Below are positions 17,295 to 26,928 of a stretch of 64,000 nucleotides of DNA, piece by piece. Each line of letters starts with the position of its first letter. Within the stretch, counting starts at the first letter, position 1. Both the position numbers and the translations under genes were made by a program. The notes under the pieces were generated by a model that was not told where the DNA came from, did not search any database, and worked only from the letters and a program-made list of their open reading frames with translations. The stretch covers positions 186,001-250,000 of the forward strand of contig NZ_CP051167.1 of the NCBI RefSeq assembly GCF_012295525.1, in the 5' to 3' direction. This stretch comes from Oxynema aestuarii AP17. GTDB taxonomy: Bacteria; Cyanobacteriota; Cyanobacteriia; Cyanobacteriales; Laspinemataceae.

Positions 17295-19313
17295 ATGGAG
17301 TTCGACCCCTCCTCCTTACCGGAAGAGTCCCGCCCGTCGTGGCGGGGAAATTTGCAAAGCAGTCAAAAGATCGAGGCGATCGTCCGGGTAGTCCTGTCGG
17401 TCGTGGCGGCGATTCCGATCGCTATTTTAGTGGCGATCGTCGCGATCTTACTCTACGAAACCACCTTATTTTTCCAGGAGATTTCCCCCTGGCGGTTTTT
17501 CACCGATACCGAATGGACTCCCCTGTTTCCATCTCGTCAAGTCGGGATCGTCGCGATCGCCAGCGCCACCTTACTCGTCAGTGGGATTGCCCTCCTCGTT
17601 GCCATTCCCATCGGTCTGCCAATCGCGATCTATCTCGCCGAATACGCCAACGATCGCCTACGCTTCGCGATTAAACCGATTTTAGAAGCCCTTTCCGGCA
17701 TTCCGACGGTAGTTTACGGCTACTTTGCCCTACTGGTAGTCACCCCCTTATTACAAAGAGCAATCCCTCAATTATCCGCTTTCAGCGCCTTGAGTGCGGG
17801 GATCGTCACCGGAATCACCGTAGTGCCGATCGTGTCTTCGTTGAGTGAAGACGCCATTCGCAGCGTTCCCCAAAGTTTGCGCGAGGGGGGCTACGCTTTG
17901 GGCTTGACAAAAATTGAGGCGATCTGGACGATCGTCTTACCGGTCGCCTTTCCCGGGATTATGGCATCGTTTACCCTGGCAGCATCCCGGGTCCTCGGGG
18001 AAACGACGATCGCGGCGATCGCGGCGGGCCAAACCCCCCAACTTACTCTCAATCCCTTGGTTCCCGTCCTGACGATGACCTCGTTTATCATTCAGGTCAG
18101 TTTGGGGACGGTTTCCTTCGACTCCCTCGCCTTCCACACCATTTTCACCGTGGGAATGGTGTTATTTTTACTGACCTTATCCCTCAACAGCTTCGGTCAC
18201 TGGCTGGTTCGGCGCCATCAGCAACGCATGTCCGAGGGGGTCGTCCCCAGTGACGGAATCGTGCAAAGCTTCCCAAAACTGCCCGAACCGAGTTCCGACC
18301 GACAGGCGGACGAGGACGTTGGCGGATCGACTCTCACTCGCCTGTCGGTCGGTGGGGCGCCTTTATTTCTCAGTTCGTCCCCTCACGCCACGCGGCGGGT
18401 CGATGATTGGTTTCCGTCCCCTCCGGTCGATCGCTTTCGCACCCGCTTGAGTTTTCGCAAGGGTTTGAACTACTTATTTCAAGCGATCTCCGTGGGGGCG
18501 ATCGCCGCGACCCTCTTGGTTCTCGCGTTGCTGATGTTCGATGCGTTAAATCGCGGTTTGACCCATCTCAATGTGGACTTTTTGACCGGATTGCCCTCCC
18601 GCAAGCCCCAAGAAGCGGGGATTTATCCGGCGTTGATGGGGACGTTGTGGTTGTGGGGGTTGACGGTGGTGTTTGCTTTTCCGATCGGCATCGGAACGGC
18701 TATCTTTTTAGAAGAATATTGTCCCGATAATTGGCTCAATCAAGTTATTGAAATTAATATTGCCAATCTCTCTGCCGTTCCGTCGATTATTTACGGCTTG
18801 TTAGGTTTGGAGTTATTCGTTCGCCTTTTGGAACCGATGACTGGAGGGGCGAGTATTTTATCTGCAGCGATGACGTTGAGTGTGGTGATTTTGCCGATGT
18901 CGATCGTGGCGACGCGCGCGGCGTTGCGATCGGTGCCAAATAGCCTCTACGAGGGCGGTTACGCGATCGGGATGACCCGCACTCAGGTGTTGTGGCATAT
19001 CGTGCTTCCGGCGGCGTTTCCGGGGATGGTGACGGCGCTGTTGTTGTCTTCGGCCCGGGCGATCGGGGCCACTTCTCCTTTGATTGCGGTGGGGGCTTTA
19101 CCTTTTGTTTCCTTTGCACCGTCGTTGTCTTGGCAAGGGCTTTACAGTCGCTTTACGGCGTTGCCTTTTCAAATTTTTAATTGGGTCTCGCGACCGCAAC
19201 AAGGGTTTCACGATAAGGCGGCGGCGGCGAGTGCGATTTTGGTCGGTTTGTTGTTGTTGCTCAATGTCGTTGGCGTCTACTTGCGCGATCGCTCCCGCCA
19301 AAAACAAGAATGA
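17295..19313 (+). CDS. Fused phosphate permease PstC-PstA (system 2)
   Basis: A single 672-residue frame from the ATG at 17295 carrying two complete permeases. Residues about 20-310 are PstC-like (TM segments, loop SLREGGYALGLTKIEAIW); residues about 388-672 are PstA-like (loop SLYEGGYAIGMTRTQVLW). Between them is a polar, low-complexity linker (about 311-387). Both EAA loops and the following VLPVAFPG and VLPAAFPG motifs are intact, so both halves look functional. Separate genes are the rule, as in system 1 of this window, so the fusion is notable. It is followed by its own pstB and flanked by two SphX-type binding proteins. Confidence 0.92.
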   Translation: MEFDPSSLPEESRPSWRGNLQSSQKIEAIVRVVLSVVAAIPIAILVAIVAILLYETTLFFQEISPWRFFTDTEWTPLFPSRQVGIVAIASATLLVSGIALLVAIPIGLPIAIYLAEYANDRLRFAIKPILEALSGIPTVVYGYFALLVVTPLLQRAIPQLSAFSALSAGIVTGITVVPIVSSLSEDAIRSVPQSLREGGYALGLTKIEAIWTIVLPVAFPGIMASFTLAASRVLGETTIAAIAAGQTPQLTLNPLVPVLTMTSFIIQVSLGTVSFDSLAFHTIFTVGMVLFLLTLSLNSFGHWLVRRHQQRMSEGVVPSDGIVQSFPKLPEPSSDRQADEDVGGSTLTRLSVGGAPLFLSSSPHATRRVDDWFPSPPVDRFRTRLSFRKGLNYLFQAISVGAIAATLLVLALLMFDALNRGLTHLNVDFLTGLPSRKPQEAGIYPALMGTLWLWGLTVVFAFPIGIGTAIFLEEYCPDNWLNQVIEINIANLSAVPSIIYGLLGLELFVRLLEPMTGGASILSAAMTLSVVILPMSIVATRAALRSVPNSLYEGGYAIGMTRTQVLWHIVLPAAFPGMVTALLLSSARAIGATSPLIAVGALPFVSFAPSLSWQGLYSRFTALPFQIFNWVSRPQQGFHDKAAAASAILVGLLLLLNVVGVYLRDRSRQKQE

Positions 19314-19442
19314 ATCAAAATAGATGGATCGAGGGGCGATCGCCCTCGGTTTCACCACTCGATTCTCGCTCTTTTTCCTCTTTTTTCTCTTTTACTTCCC
19401 CGAGGATCTCCTATCCCTCGTTTTCCCCAGAGGTCACTGTCG

Positions 19443-20243
19443 ATGAATCTCCAACCTATTTTGCCCGAATCCTCTGAACTTGCTTTATCTTGTCAAGAAC
19501 TGTCGGTTTATTATGGCAACAGTCTAGTTTTAAAAGATATCAATCTAGACTTATACGCCCATCAGATTACCACCTTGATCGGTCCGTCGGGATGCGGTAA
19601 AAGTACGCTGCTTCGCTGTTTTAACCGACTCAACGATCTAGTTCCTAATACTCGTATTCAAGGCAAGATTTTATTTAAAAATAAAGATATTTATCGCTTT
19701 AAATCGGTGGAAATCCGCCGCCGCATCGGCATGGTGTTTCAAAAACCCAATCCTTTTCCTAAATCGATTTACGAAAATATTGCTTTGGGTTTGCGAATTA
19801 ATGGCTATCAAGGGGATATCGATGAAGTGGTCGAATATTCTTTGCGTCAGGCGACTTTGTGGGATGAAGTTAAAAATCACCTCAATCGCAATGCACTGAC
19901 TTTATCTGGCGGACAACAACAACGCCTCTGTATTGCACGGGCGATCGCCCTCAAACCGGAAATCCTCTTGATGGACGAACCTTGTTCTTCTCTCGATCCG
20001 GTTTCCACGGCAAAAATTGACGATCTGCTCTACGAACTCAAACAACATTACACGATCGTCATGGTCACCCACAACATGCAACAAGCTTCGCGGGTATCGG
20101 ACATGACTGCGTTTTTTAATATTAAAAATATGCCGAATGGGATCAAAGTCGGTTACCTCTCGGAATACGACCTCACCGAAATTATCTTTCACAACCCCAA
20201 ACACCCCTCAACTCAGGAGTACGTGACGGGTCGCTTCTACTAA
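19443..20243 (+). CDS. pstB: Phosphate ABC transporter ATP-binding protein PstB (system 2)
   Basis: A 266-residue ABC ATPase very like the PstB of system 1. Walker [24 protein letters not shown], signature LSGGQQQR and Walker [13 protein letters not shown] are all intact. It starts 129 bases after the fused permease, which it should energise. Its codon use looks more AT-rich than the permease before it (runs such as TTTAAAAATAAAGATATT), possibly reflecting a different history. Confidence 0.95.
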   Translation: MNLQPILPESSELALSCQELSVYYGNSLVLKDINLDLYAHQITTLIGPSGCGKSTLLRCFNRLNDLVPNTRIQGKILFKNKDIYRFKSVEIRRRIGMVFQKPNPFPKSIYENIALGLRINGYQGDIDEVVEYSLRQATLWDEVKNHLNRNALTLSGGQQQRLCIARAIALKPEILLMDEPCSSLDPVSTAKIDDLLYELKQHYTIVMVTHNMQQASRVSDMTAFFNIKNMPNGIKVGYLSEYDLTEIIFHNPKHPSTQEYVTGRFY

Positions 20244-20466
20244 ATCTCCACCTCCGACACGGCGATCGCGTAGGGTCTCCCCAGGAGAATCCCCCGTCTG
20301 AAGTTGCATCAAGTAAAATTGATTGATGTAGGTTGCATCCTTCGTTCAACTCCAGGCAGAATCCCAGGATTTTTGAACCATATTTGAGGCTTATTGGCTT
20401 ACATCTCGATAATACTCCCGTTTTTACCCCCGATTGCCTAGGGGCGATCGCCCCTGCCAAACCCTC

Positions 20467-20496
20467 TTGACAAATCAATTTTTTTTGAAATGATAG
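20467..20496 (+). promoter_or_regulatory. Candidate sigma-70-type promoter upstream of second sphX
   Basis: A perfect TTGACA (20467-20472) is followed after 18 bases by TGATAG (20491-20496), a partial -10 match. It is about 40 bases upstream of the binding-protein start codon, so it could give separate transcription of sphX copy B, acr3 and arsC. Confidence 0.4.
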
Positions 20497-20535
20497 AGAA
20501 GTACCCCACCAGTTCAGCTCTCGGGGGCAAAGGTT

Positions 20536-21555
20536 ATGAATATCAAAATTTGGCAATGGATATCCCCATTGACCGCGACGGCGATCGCGGCGATCGCTAC
20601 AATTTCTTGCTCTCAATCCCCAGTCCAAGACCGCCAACCGATCGCGATCGACGGATCGAGTACGGTCTATCCCATCACCGAAGCGATCGCCCAAGCCTAT
20701 CAAGATCGAGTTTCCGATGCCGTCAACATAACGGTCAACTTCTCCGGAACCGGAGGCGGGTTCGATAAATTCTGTGCCGGAGAAACCGACATCAATAATG
20801 CCTCGCGACCGATTCAAAACGACGAAATGGCGGCATGCAAACAAGCTGGAGTCGCCTATATCGAGTTGCCCGTTGCCTTTGACGCCTTAACCGTCGTCGT
20901 CAACGATCGCAACACATGGGCTGCCGATATCACTTTGGACGAGTTAAAAACCATTTGGGAGAAAGCCGCCCAAAGCAAGATCCTCAAATGGAATCAAGTG
21001 CGTCCCACCTGGCCCGATCGCCCCCTCAAACTCTACGGACCGGGAAAAGACTCGGGAACCTACGACTACTTCACCGAAGCCGTTCTCGGCAGTTCCGGAG
21101 TCAGTCGGGACGACTACACCGCCAGCGAAGACGATACCGTCTTGGTCGAAGGAGTGAGCAACGATCCCGACGCCCTCGGCTATTTCGGCTATGCCTATTA
21201 CGAACAGCAAGCCGCCGCCATGAAAGCGATCGCCGTCGATAGCGGTCGAGGGGCGATCTCCCCATCGCGCGAAACGGTCGAAAACAATCAATATCAACCC
21301 CTCTCGCGCCCGCTTTTTATCTACATCAATCTCAGCGAAGCACAAAAGAATCCCGCCATGAAAGAATTTGTCGATTTTTACCTCGATAACGCCCCTCAAA
21401 TCGTCAATACCATCGGCTACGTTCCCTTACCCAAGGAAGGCTATAACCTCATAAAAATTAACTTCAATCGAGGTAAAGTCGGCACCGTTTTTGGGGGCAA
21501 ATCTCAATTTAACTTGACCATTGGCGAACTCTTGAAGCAAGAAGCCCAATTCTGA
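20536..21555 (+). CDS. sphX: SphX-like phosphate-binding protein (system 2, copy B)
   Basis: A 339-residue PstS/SphX-family protein with a lipoprotein signal ending AIATISC (Cys near 26). Motifs [22 protein letters not shown] and [13 protein letters not shown] match copy A at 16077, with which it is clearly paralogous along its whole length. Notable changes at the binding loops are [10 protein letters not shown] to [10 protein letters not shown] and TDSGT to KDSGT. It has its own candidate promoter and is followed by acr3 after 43 bases, so it may be co-expressed with the arsenic genes. Arsenate sensing or phosphate/arsenate discrimination is a hypothesis only. Confidence 0.88.
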   Translation: MNIKIWQWISPLTATAIAAIATISCSQSPVQDRQPIAIDGSSTVYPITEAIAQAYQDRVSDAVNITVNFSGTGGGFDKFCAGETDINNASRPIQNDEMAACKQAGVAYIELPVAFDALTVVVNDRNTWAADITLDELKTIWEKAAQSKILKWNQVRPTWPDRPLKLYGPGKDSGTYDYFTEAVLGSSGVSRDDYTASEDDTVLVEGVSNDPDALGYFGYAYYEQQAAAMKAIAVDSGRGAISPSRETVENNQYQPLSRPLFIYINLSEAQKNPAMKEFVDFYLDNAPQIVNTIGYVPLPKEGYNLIKINFNRGKVGTVFGGKSQFNLTIGELLKQEAQF

Positions 21556-21598
21556 AGGCGCGATCGCCCGCCCATCTGTCAACCTTTCAACCCAACTC

Positions 21599-22747
21599 AT
21601 GAACACCTCCGATTCTAACCCTCCCGTCGTCCGCGCCGGGAGCAAACTTAACGCGTTTGAAAAATATCTGACCCTTTGGGTATTCGCCTGTATTTTTGCC
21701 GGAATCGCCCTCGGACGCATCTTTCCGAAACTTGCCGTCACTCTCGATTCGATGAGTGTCTATCAAGTATCAATTCCGATCGCCATTTGCCTGTTTTTCA
21801 TGATGTACCCCATCATGGTAAAAATTGACTTCAGCCAAGCCAAACAGGCGATTAAAACCCCCAAACCCGTACTTTTGACTTTAATTGTCAATTGGGCGAT
21901 CAAACCCTTTACCATGGTTATTTTTGCCCAATTCTTCCTCGGCTGGCTGTTCCGTCCCTTCCTCCAAGGAACCGAACTGCTACGCGGTGCGGAAGTCTCC
22001 CTCGTCAACTCCTATATTGCCGGAGCAATTTTACTCGGAATTGCCCCCTGTACCGCCATGGTCTTGATGTGGGGATATCTGTCTTATAGTAACCAAGGGC
22101 ATACCCTGGTCATGGTGGCGATTAACTCCCTAACCATGTTATTTTTATATGCCCCCTTGGGTCGCTGGTTGTTAGCAGCCAATGATTTAACTGTTCCCTG
22201 GCAAACCATTGTTTTATCGGTGTTAATTTATGTCGGCTTGCCCCTGGCGGCGGGAACTTACAGCCGTTATTGGATTTTCAAACATAAGGGACGGGAATGG
22301 TTTGAACGGCGCTTTTTGAAATATCTCAGTCCCGTCGCTACGAGTGCTTTGCTGTTAACCTTGGTGCTATTATTTGCCTTTAAAGGCGAATTGATCGTCA
22401 ACAATCCCTTCCATATTGTTTTAATCGCCGTTCCCTTGTTTATTCAGACCAATTTTATTTTTGCGATCGCCTACGTTGTCGGATTAAAGCTCAATTTGAC
22501 TTACGAAGATGCCGCCCCCGCCGCTTTAATTGGTGCGAGCAATCATTTTGAAGTCGCGATCGCCACTGCAGTAATGTTATTTGGTTTGAATTCCGGTGCT
22601 GCTTTAGCTACGGTCGTCGGCGTTTTAATCGAAGTTCCAGTAATGTTAATGCTCGTCGATCTGTGTAAGCGAACGGCTTTTTGGTTCCCCAGAGAACCGG
22701 AAAAAGCCTCTTTACCAGACCCGCGTTGTATCCATCCCCTCGGCTAA
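21599..22747 (+). CDS. acr3: Arsenite efflux permease Acr3
   Basis: A 382-residue, ten-helix membrane protein of the Acr3 (ArsB-2, BART superfamily) type. The essential cysteine lies in [16 protein letters not shown] on TM4, and the second conserved region [19 protein letters not shown] on TM9 is intact. The cyanobacterial length and the hydrophilic start before TM1 (residues 1-20) are normal. It exports As(OH)3 using the proton gradient. It is 43 bases downstream of sphX copy B and 36 bases upstream of arsC, so the three are probably one transcript. Confidence 0.95.
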   Translation: MNTSDSNPPVVRAGSKLNAFEKYLTLWVFACIFAGIALGRIFPKLAVTLDSMSVYQVSIPIAICLFFMMYPIMVKIDFSQAKQAIKTPKPVLLTLIVNWAIKPFTMVIFAQFFLGWLFRPFLQGTELLRGAEVSLVNSYIAGAILLGIAPCTAMVLMWGYLSYSNQGHTLVMVAINSLTMLFLYAPLGRWLLAANDLTVPWQTIVLSVLIYVGLPLAAGTYSRYWIFKHKGREWFERRFLKYLSPVATSALLLTLVLLFAFKGELIVNNPFHIVLIAVPLFIQTNFIFAIAYVVGLKLNLTYEDAAPAALIGASNHFEVAIATAVMLFGLNSGAALATVVGVLIEVPVMLMLVDLCKRTAFWFPREPEKASLPDPRCIHPLG

Positions 22748-22783
22748 TCTCGTGACCGATATCAAAGGGAGAAACATCGAAAA

Positions 22784-23179
22784 ATGACCAAAAAAGTAAT
22801 GTTTGTTTGCAAGCGTAATTCCTGCCGTTCTCAAATGGCGGAAGGCTTTGCAAAACAGTTGGGACAAGGTAAAATTAACGTCAGTAGTTCCGGACTCGAA
22901 GCCAGTCGCGTTCATCCGACGGCGATCGCCGTCATGTCCGAAGTCGGAATCGATATTGGCGACCAAACCTCGGATCCTTTAACTGAATTCAATCCTCAAG
23001 ATTACGATATCGTGATTTCTCTATGCGGTTGCGGCGTCAATTTACCCGAAGTGTGGGTATTGCGAGAAATATTTGAAGACTGGCAACTCGACGACCCCGA
23101 CGGACAACCTTTAGAAACCTTCCGCCGCGTTCGTGAAGAAATCCGCGATCGGGTTCAACAGTTAATCGCTTCATTGTAG
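22784..23179 (+). CDS. arsC: Arsenate reductase ArsC (Synechocystis type, LMW-PTPase fold)
   Basis: A 131-residue enzyme with the low-molecular-weight phosphatase P-loop C9-KRNSC-R15 (CX5R). A second pair C81-G-C83 follows in SLCGCG. This three-cysteine layout is the one described for the Synechocystis arsenate reductase (C8, C80, C82), which has a PTPase-like fold but uses glutathione and glutaredoxin. It reduces As(V) to As(III), the substrate of the Acr3 encoded just upstream. It is the last gene of the arsenic/phosphate island and is convergent with dapL. Confidence 0.93.
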   Translation: MTKKVMFVCKRNSCRSQMAEGFAKQLGQGKINVSSSGLEASRVHPTAIAVMSEVGIDIGDQTSDPLTEFNPQDYDIVISLCGCGVNLPEVWVLREIFEDWQLDDPDGQPLETFRRVREEIRDRVQQLIASL

Positions 23180-23235
23180 TGATTGAAAATGGGGCAATTG
23201 TATTTTATTGCTTCATCGACAATTGCCAATTGAAA

Positions 23236-23254
23236 GGCGGGCATTTTGCCCGCC
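23236..23254. terminator. Hairpin between convergent arsC and dapL
   Basis: GGCGGGC-ATTTT-GCCCGCC is a perfect 7-bp GC-rich stem. On the minus strand it is followed by TTTC, on the plus strand by no T-run. It probably acts mainly as the dapL terminator. Confidence 0.5.
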
Positions 23255-23275
23255 CCACAGGTTTTGAGTTCGCCT

Positions 23276-24511
23276 CTATCCGTTGAAAGTTGCCGTAATC
23301 CGCTTCATCGCTTCTTCGACATTCGCGCGACTGTTAAACGCGGAAATGCGGAAATAGCCCTCGCCTGCGGCCCCAAAACCCGATCCGGGGGTACCGACAA
23401 CGTGGCAATTTTGCAGCAACTTATCGAAGAAATCCCAACTCGACAGACCGTTTGGTGTTTTGACCCAAACATAGGGCGCGTTGACGCCACCGTAAACCGT
23501 CAATCCCGCCGCCGTCAGTTTTTCGCGAATAATGGCCGCATTTTCTAGGTAAAATCCGACTAATGCCTTGACTTGTTCTTGTCCGCGATCGGAATAAACC
23601 GCCTCGGCGCCGCGTTGGACGATGTAGGACACCCCGTTAAACTTCGTCGATTGGCGGCGGTTCCACAACTTCCATAACTCGACTTCCGACCCGTCCGCCG
23701 CTTTCGCAGTTAAGGTTTTGGGAACCACGGTCAAGGCGCAACGGGTTCCCGTAAATCCGGCATTTTTCGAGAACGAACGAAACTCGATCGCGCAATCTCT
23801 GGCCCCTTCAATTTCGTAAATCGAATGGGGTAAACTACTGTCGGTGATAAACGCTTCGTAAGCCGCATCGAACAGGATAATCGACCCGTTTGTTCTGGCA
23901 TAATCCACCCAAGCTTTGAGGTGTTCCTTCGTCGCCGTCGCCCCGGTGGGGTTGTTGGGGAAGCACAGGTAAATGAGATCGACTTTTTCGCTGGGAATTT
24001 GAGCAGTGAAGTGATTGTCCGCCGAAATTGGCAAATAGACTAACCCTTCATATTCGCCTTTGTCGTTCGCCGGACCGGTGTGTCCCGCCATCACGTTCGT
24101 ATCGACATAAACGGGATAAACCGGATCGGTGACGGCAATTTTGTTATCTTTGCCGAAGATATCGAGGATGTTACCCGTGTCGCACTTCGACCCGTCGGAA
24201 ATAAAGATTTCGCTGGCGTCTACCTCGCAACCGCGCCCTTGAAAGTCGTGGGCGGCAATTTTTTCGCGCAACCAAGGATAACCTTGTTCCGGGCCGTATC
24301 CTTTGAAGGAGGCGCGATCGCCCATATCATTAATAGCATCGACCATCGCCGTCCGGCACGCTTCCGGTAACGGTTCGGTGACGTCGCCAATCCCGAGTTT
24401 AATAATTTGAGCGTCGGGATTCGCTTCGGCGAAAGCATTGACTCGCCGTGCAATTTCGGGAAACAGGTACCCTGCTTTGAGCTTGAGGTAGTTGTCGTTA
24501 ATTCGTACCAT
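23276..24511 (-). CDS. dapL: LL-diaminopimelate aminotransferase
   Basis: A 411-residue fold-type I PLP enzyme. The start [20 protein letters not shown] is the invariant opening of cyanobacterial and plant DapL. The PLP lysine lies in [12 protein letters not shown], and the cofactor-contact segments [12 protein letters not shown] and [10 protein letters not shown] are intact. It converts tetrahydrodipicolinate directly to LL-DAP for lysine and peptidoglycan synthesis, the usual route in cyanobacteria. Length is normal. Confidence 0.97.
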   Translation of the reverse strand: MVRINDNYLKLKAGYLFPEIARRVNAFAEANPDAQIIKLGIGDVTEPLPEACRTAMVDAINDMGDRASFKGYGPEQGYPWLREKIAAHDFQGRGCEVDASEIFISDGSKCDTGNILDIFGKDNKIAVTDPVYPVYVDTNVMAGHTGPANDKGEYEGLVYLPISADNHFTAQIPSEKVDLIYLCFPNNPTGATATKEHLKAWVDYARTNGSIILFDAAYEAFITDSSLPHSIYEIEGARDCAIEFRSFSKNAGFTGTRCALTVVPKTLTAKAADGSEVELWKLWNRRQSTKFNGVSYIVQRGAEAVYSDRGQEQVKALVGFYLENAAIIREKLTAAGLTVYGGVNAPYVWVKTPNGLSSWDFFDKLLQNCHVVGTPGSGFGAAGEGYFRISAFNSRANVEEAMKRITATFNG

Positions 24512-24553
24512 GGTTAAAAACCGTTACAAGCGCCGTAATCCAGCTTATAGGAA

Positions 24554-24587
24554 TTTTAGATTTTAGATTTTAGATTTTAGATTTTAG
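24554..24587. repeat. Heptanucleotide tandem repeat (TTTTAGA)n
   Basis: Just under five perfect copies of TTTTAGA lie between dapL and dprA. They are the complement of the TCTAAAA units seen at 870-902 and 32816-32839, so they belong to the same family of short tandem repeats. Confidence 0.85.
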
Positions 24588-24605
24588 TGAGTCGGCGAAC
24601 GGTCT

Positions 24606-25745
24606 CTAGGGACTCCGCCGATACCGCATTCCGGGTAGCTGAACGACGACACCCAATAACTCTAATTGCAATAAGGCACTCGATACCGTGGCGGCGTCCA
24701 TTCCCGCTTGTGCGACGATCGCGTCAAAGGGGGTATCTTCCGGGGGTAAGGCGTCAAATACTTGCCGCAGTGGCGGGTCGAGTTCGACGGAGGGCGCGCT
24801 TTTCGGTTCGGCGAACAGTTCTAACTGTTGTGAGGTAGTCGTTGGTAACAGATCTAAGGGGGGCATCTCGCCGAGCATTTCTAAAAGGTGGTCTTCCCCT
24901 AAAATTAACTGGGCGCCTTTGTTAATTAAGGTCAAACATCCGATCGCGTTGGGATTGTCGAGGGAACCGGGCAACACGTAGACATCGCGCCCGTATTCGT
25001 TGGCAATGCGGGCGGTAATTAAGGCGCCCGATCGCGCGGGGGCTTCAATGATAATCGTGGCACGACACAAGGCGGCGACGATGCGATTGCGTTGGGGAAA
25101 GTGAGATTTATCCGGGGTCGTCCCGGATTTATATTCCGTTAGTAACAAGCCGGATTCCTGAAGTTTTTTGTATAAATTGGCGTTTTCCCGGGGATAAATC
25201 ACGTCGATTCCGGTGCCGAAGACGGCGATCGTTCGTCCTCCGGACTCCAAACAGGCGCGATGGGCTTCGGTGTCGATCCCTTTCGCCATTCCGGAGACGA
25301 TCGCGAATCCCCGTTGAGTCAAGGCTTTGGTAATCCGCCAGGTCCAGCGTTTGCCGTATTCGGACGGGTAGCGGGTGCCGACGATCGCCACGGCGGGAAC
25401 GATCCCTTGATTCTCCAGGGGTTCGACCTGTCCGCGATAGTATAACACCGGGGGCGGGTTGGGAATTTCTAGCAGCAGTCGGGGATAGTCCGCATCGGCG
25501 GGCGTCCAAAAGTGAGGGTTTTTCTGCAGGTGTTCTCGATAAACTTTTTGCGGGTCGAGTTGCGATCGCGCGATCGCGACTTTCTCCACCATCTGCCGTC
25601 CGAATCCTTCCACCGCACCGAGTTCCCGAGGATCGACCCGCCACGCTGCCGCCAGAGAACCGAACTGTTGCCGAATCCGTTGCAGCAATACCGGACCGAT
25701 CCCGGAAATTTGCGACCAAACTACCCAAAATTCCCGTTCTTCCAT
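24606..25745 (-). CDS. dprA: DNA-processing protein DprA/Smf
   Basis: A 379-residue protein with the DprA layout: an N-terminal helix-hairpin-helix-like part (ISGIGPVLLQRIRQQFGS), the extended Rossmann fold (VAIVGTRYPSEYG, SGMAKGIDTEAHRACL, VFGTGIDVIYP), and a C-terminal winged-helix domain (residues about 305-379, DTPFDAIVAQAGMDAATVSSAL). DprA loads RecA on incoming single-stranded DNA in natural transformation. It starts one base after the stop of the YdcF-like gene, so the two are surely co-transcribed. Confidence 0.95.
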   Translation of the reverse strand: MEEREFWVVWSQISGIGPVLLQRIRQQFGSLAAAWRVDPRELGAVEGFGRQMVEKVAIARSQLDPQKVYREHLQKNPHFWTPADADYPRLLLEIPNPPPVLYYRGQVEPLENQGIVPAVAIVGTRYPSEYGKRWTWRITKALTQRGFAIVSGMAKGIDTEAHRACLESGGRTIAVFGTGIDVIYPRENANLYKKLQESGLLLTEYKSGTTPDKSHFPQRNRIVAALCRATIIIEAPARSGALITARIANEYGRDVYVLPGSLDNPNAIGCLTLINKGAQLILGEDHLLEMLGEMPPLDLLPTTTSQQLELFAEPKSAPSVELDPPLRQVFDALPPEDTPFDAIVAQAGMDAATVSSALLQLELLGVVVQLPGMRYRRSP

Positions 25746-25746
25746 C

Positions 25747-26421
25747 TTAGATCGTCCCCTGGAAAAAGCGCGCGTACAGGTAGGCGATCGTCTCGGAAAT
25801 CACCGATCGCACCCCCGCACTACTTTGCCACCAACGTTGCGGATCGTAGTCCATCGGCTCGACGGCGATCGCCCCAACGCTCACGTCAATCTCGGAAAGT
25901 GCTAATTGAAATAACAGCCAACTGCGCCGGGTATGCGGTCCGAGGGAGATTAAATCGATCGCCCTCACTTCCGTTCCCGTGGCGATCGACCACTCGCGCA
26001 AGGCGACTGCCGACGCATAAGTGCGATCTTTCATCACCGCCGGACCCGGAACCGCCACGAGGCGATCGCGATCGGCCCCCACGGCGGCTAAGGTGGCGGC
26101 GGCTAAGGTGGCAAAATCGCGATATTCCACCAAATACGATCCCCGTGCTAACGGCAATCCGGTGGTCACCAATTGGCGGTAATTGCCGCGATCGAATTGT
26201 GCTAATGCCGCCTCTAAGGCGTAATCGGGCAACCAGCCTTCAACCACCAAAATCTCGGCCTCCGGCAACGGTTCGATCGCCGCCAGAAAGGGATAAAGGC
26301 TGCCAAACACCATTCCTAAAATTGTCATGACAATGGCGATCGCCACTCCCCAACCCCAAGGGGTTAACGTCGATCGTTCTCGCCGCCGGATTAAGGGAGG
26401 ACATTTCAACTTGAATGTCAT
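25747..26421 (-). CDS. YdcF/DUF218-like membrane-anchored protein
   Basis: A 224-residue protein from the ATG at 26421, preceded by GGAGAGA; an in-frame extension to 26553 lacks support. One membrane segment lies at about residues 23-46, and the remainder should be extracytoplasmic. The fold resembles the ElyC/SanA/YdcF (DUF218) group (ILVVEGWLPDYALEAAL near residue 58, then VTTGLPL, then DRLVAVPGPAVMKDRTYASA), but the typical GNRS-like motif is poorly conserved. Family members act around the cell envelope; the substrate is unknown. It forms an operon with dprA. Confidence 0.6.
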   Translation of the reverse strand: MTFKLKCPPLIRRRERSTLTPWGWGVAIAIVMTILGMVFGSLYPFLAAIEPLPEAEILVVEGWLPDYALEAALAQFDRGNYRQLVTTGLPLARGSYLVEYRDFATLAAATLAAVGADRDRLVAVPGPAVMKDRTYASAVALREWSIATGTEVRAIDLISLGPHTRRSWLLFQLALSEIDVSVGAIAVEPMDYDPQRWWQSSAGVRSVISETIAYLYARFFQGTI

Positions 26422-26667
26422 CGATCTCTCTCCATAAAGCAGGCATCTCACCTGCTTTACCATAGCACGGGCAAGATGCCCGCGATCGACACGAGATCTC
26501 CCCCGCTTTTGGTCACGACGAACCGACCGATCGGCGATCGATCGCCTCGGCAATTCGAGTAAATTCGCCCGGTCTCGATCGTGTCATGTCGATCGGCTGA
26601 AGTATAACTTTGTCCTCCAGCCGTTCTCGGTCGGTCGGTCCTCCCCACTCGGTTCCGGACTTCCCCA

Positions 26668-26784
26668 CTACTTCTTCACCCGATAGTCGGAAGATTTGAG
26701 ATGGGGAAATAAAAAAGCGATTGCGATCGCGCCTAAAAGGATCGACAAACTCACCGAAAGAATGACGAAAACCAGCTCAACCAT
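26668..26784 (-). CDS. Small single-span membrane protein (38 residues)
   Basis: A short frame starting at the ATG at 26784: MVELVFVILSVSLSIL, then a glycine/alanine-rich helix to about residue 26, then a charged tail KSSDYRVKK. The hydrophobic span with a basic end resembles the many small photosystem, cytochrome and NDH-1 subunits of cyanobacteria in layout, but I do not recognise it as any of them. The ribosome binding site is weak. It stands alone between the YdcF-like and glycosyltransferase genes. It could also be a chance frame. Confidence 0.4.
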   Translation of the reverse strand: MVELVFVILSVSLSILLGAIAIAFLFPHLKSSDYRVKK

Positions 26785-26818
26785 GAACCTAACTGCAAAA
26801 CTGTCCACACCATAAATG

Positions 26819-26859
26819 GCCAGCCAGCAAAGCGTCAACTGAAGACCCTGCTGGCTGGC
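26819..26859 (-). other. Strong hairpin downstream of the glycosyltransferase gene
   Basis: GCCAGCCAGCA (26819-26829) pairs perfectly with TGCTGGCTGGC (26849-26859) around a 19-nt loop. A smaller hairpin TGCCAA-GAA-TTGGCA lies at 26892-26906. Both follow the glycosyltransferase stop on the minus strand and precede the small membrane-protein frame. No T-run follows. Confidence 0.45.
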
Positions 26860-26928
26860 TCAAATTTATCGATTGATTTGAAAAACGTTAATGCCAAGAA
26901 TTGGCAACGGTTATTTTAGATGGCGTTT

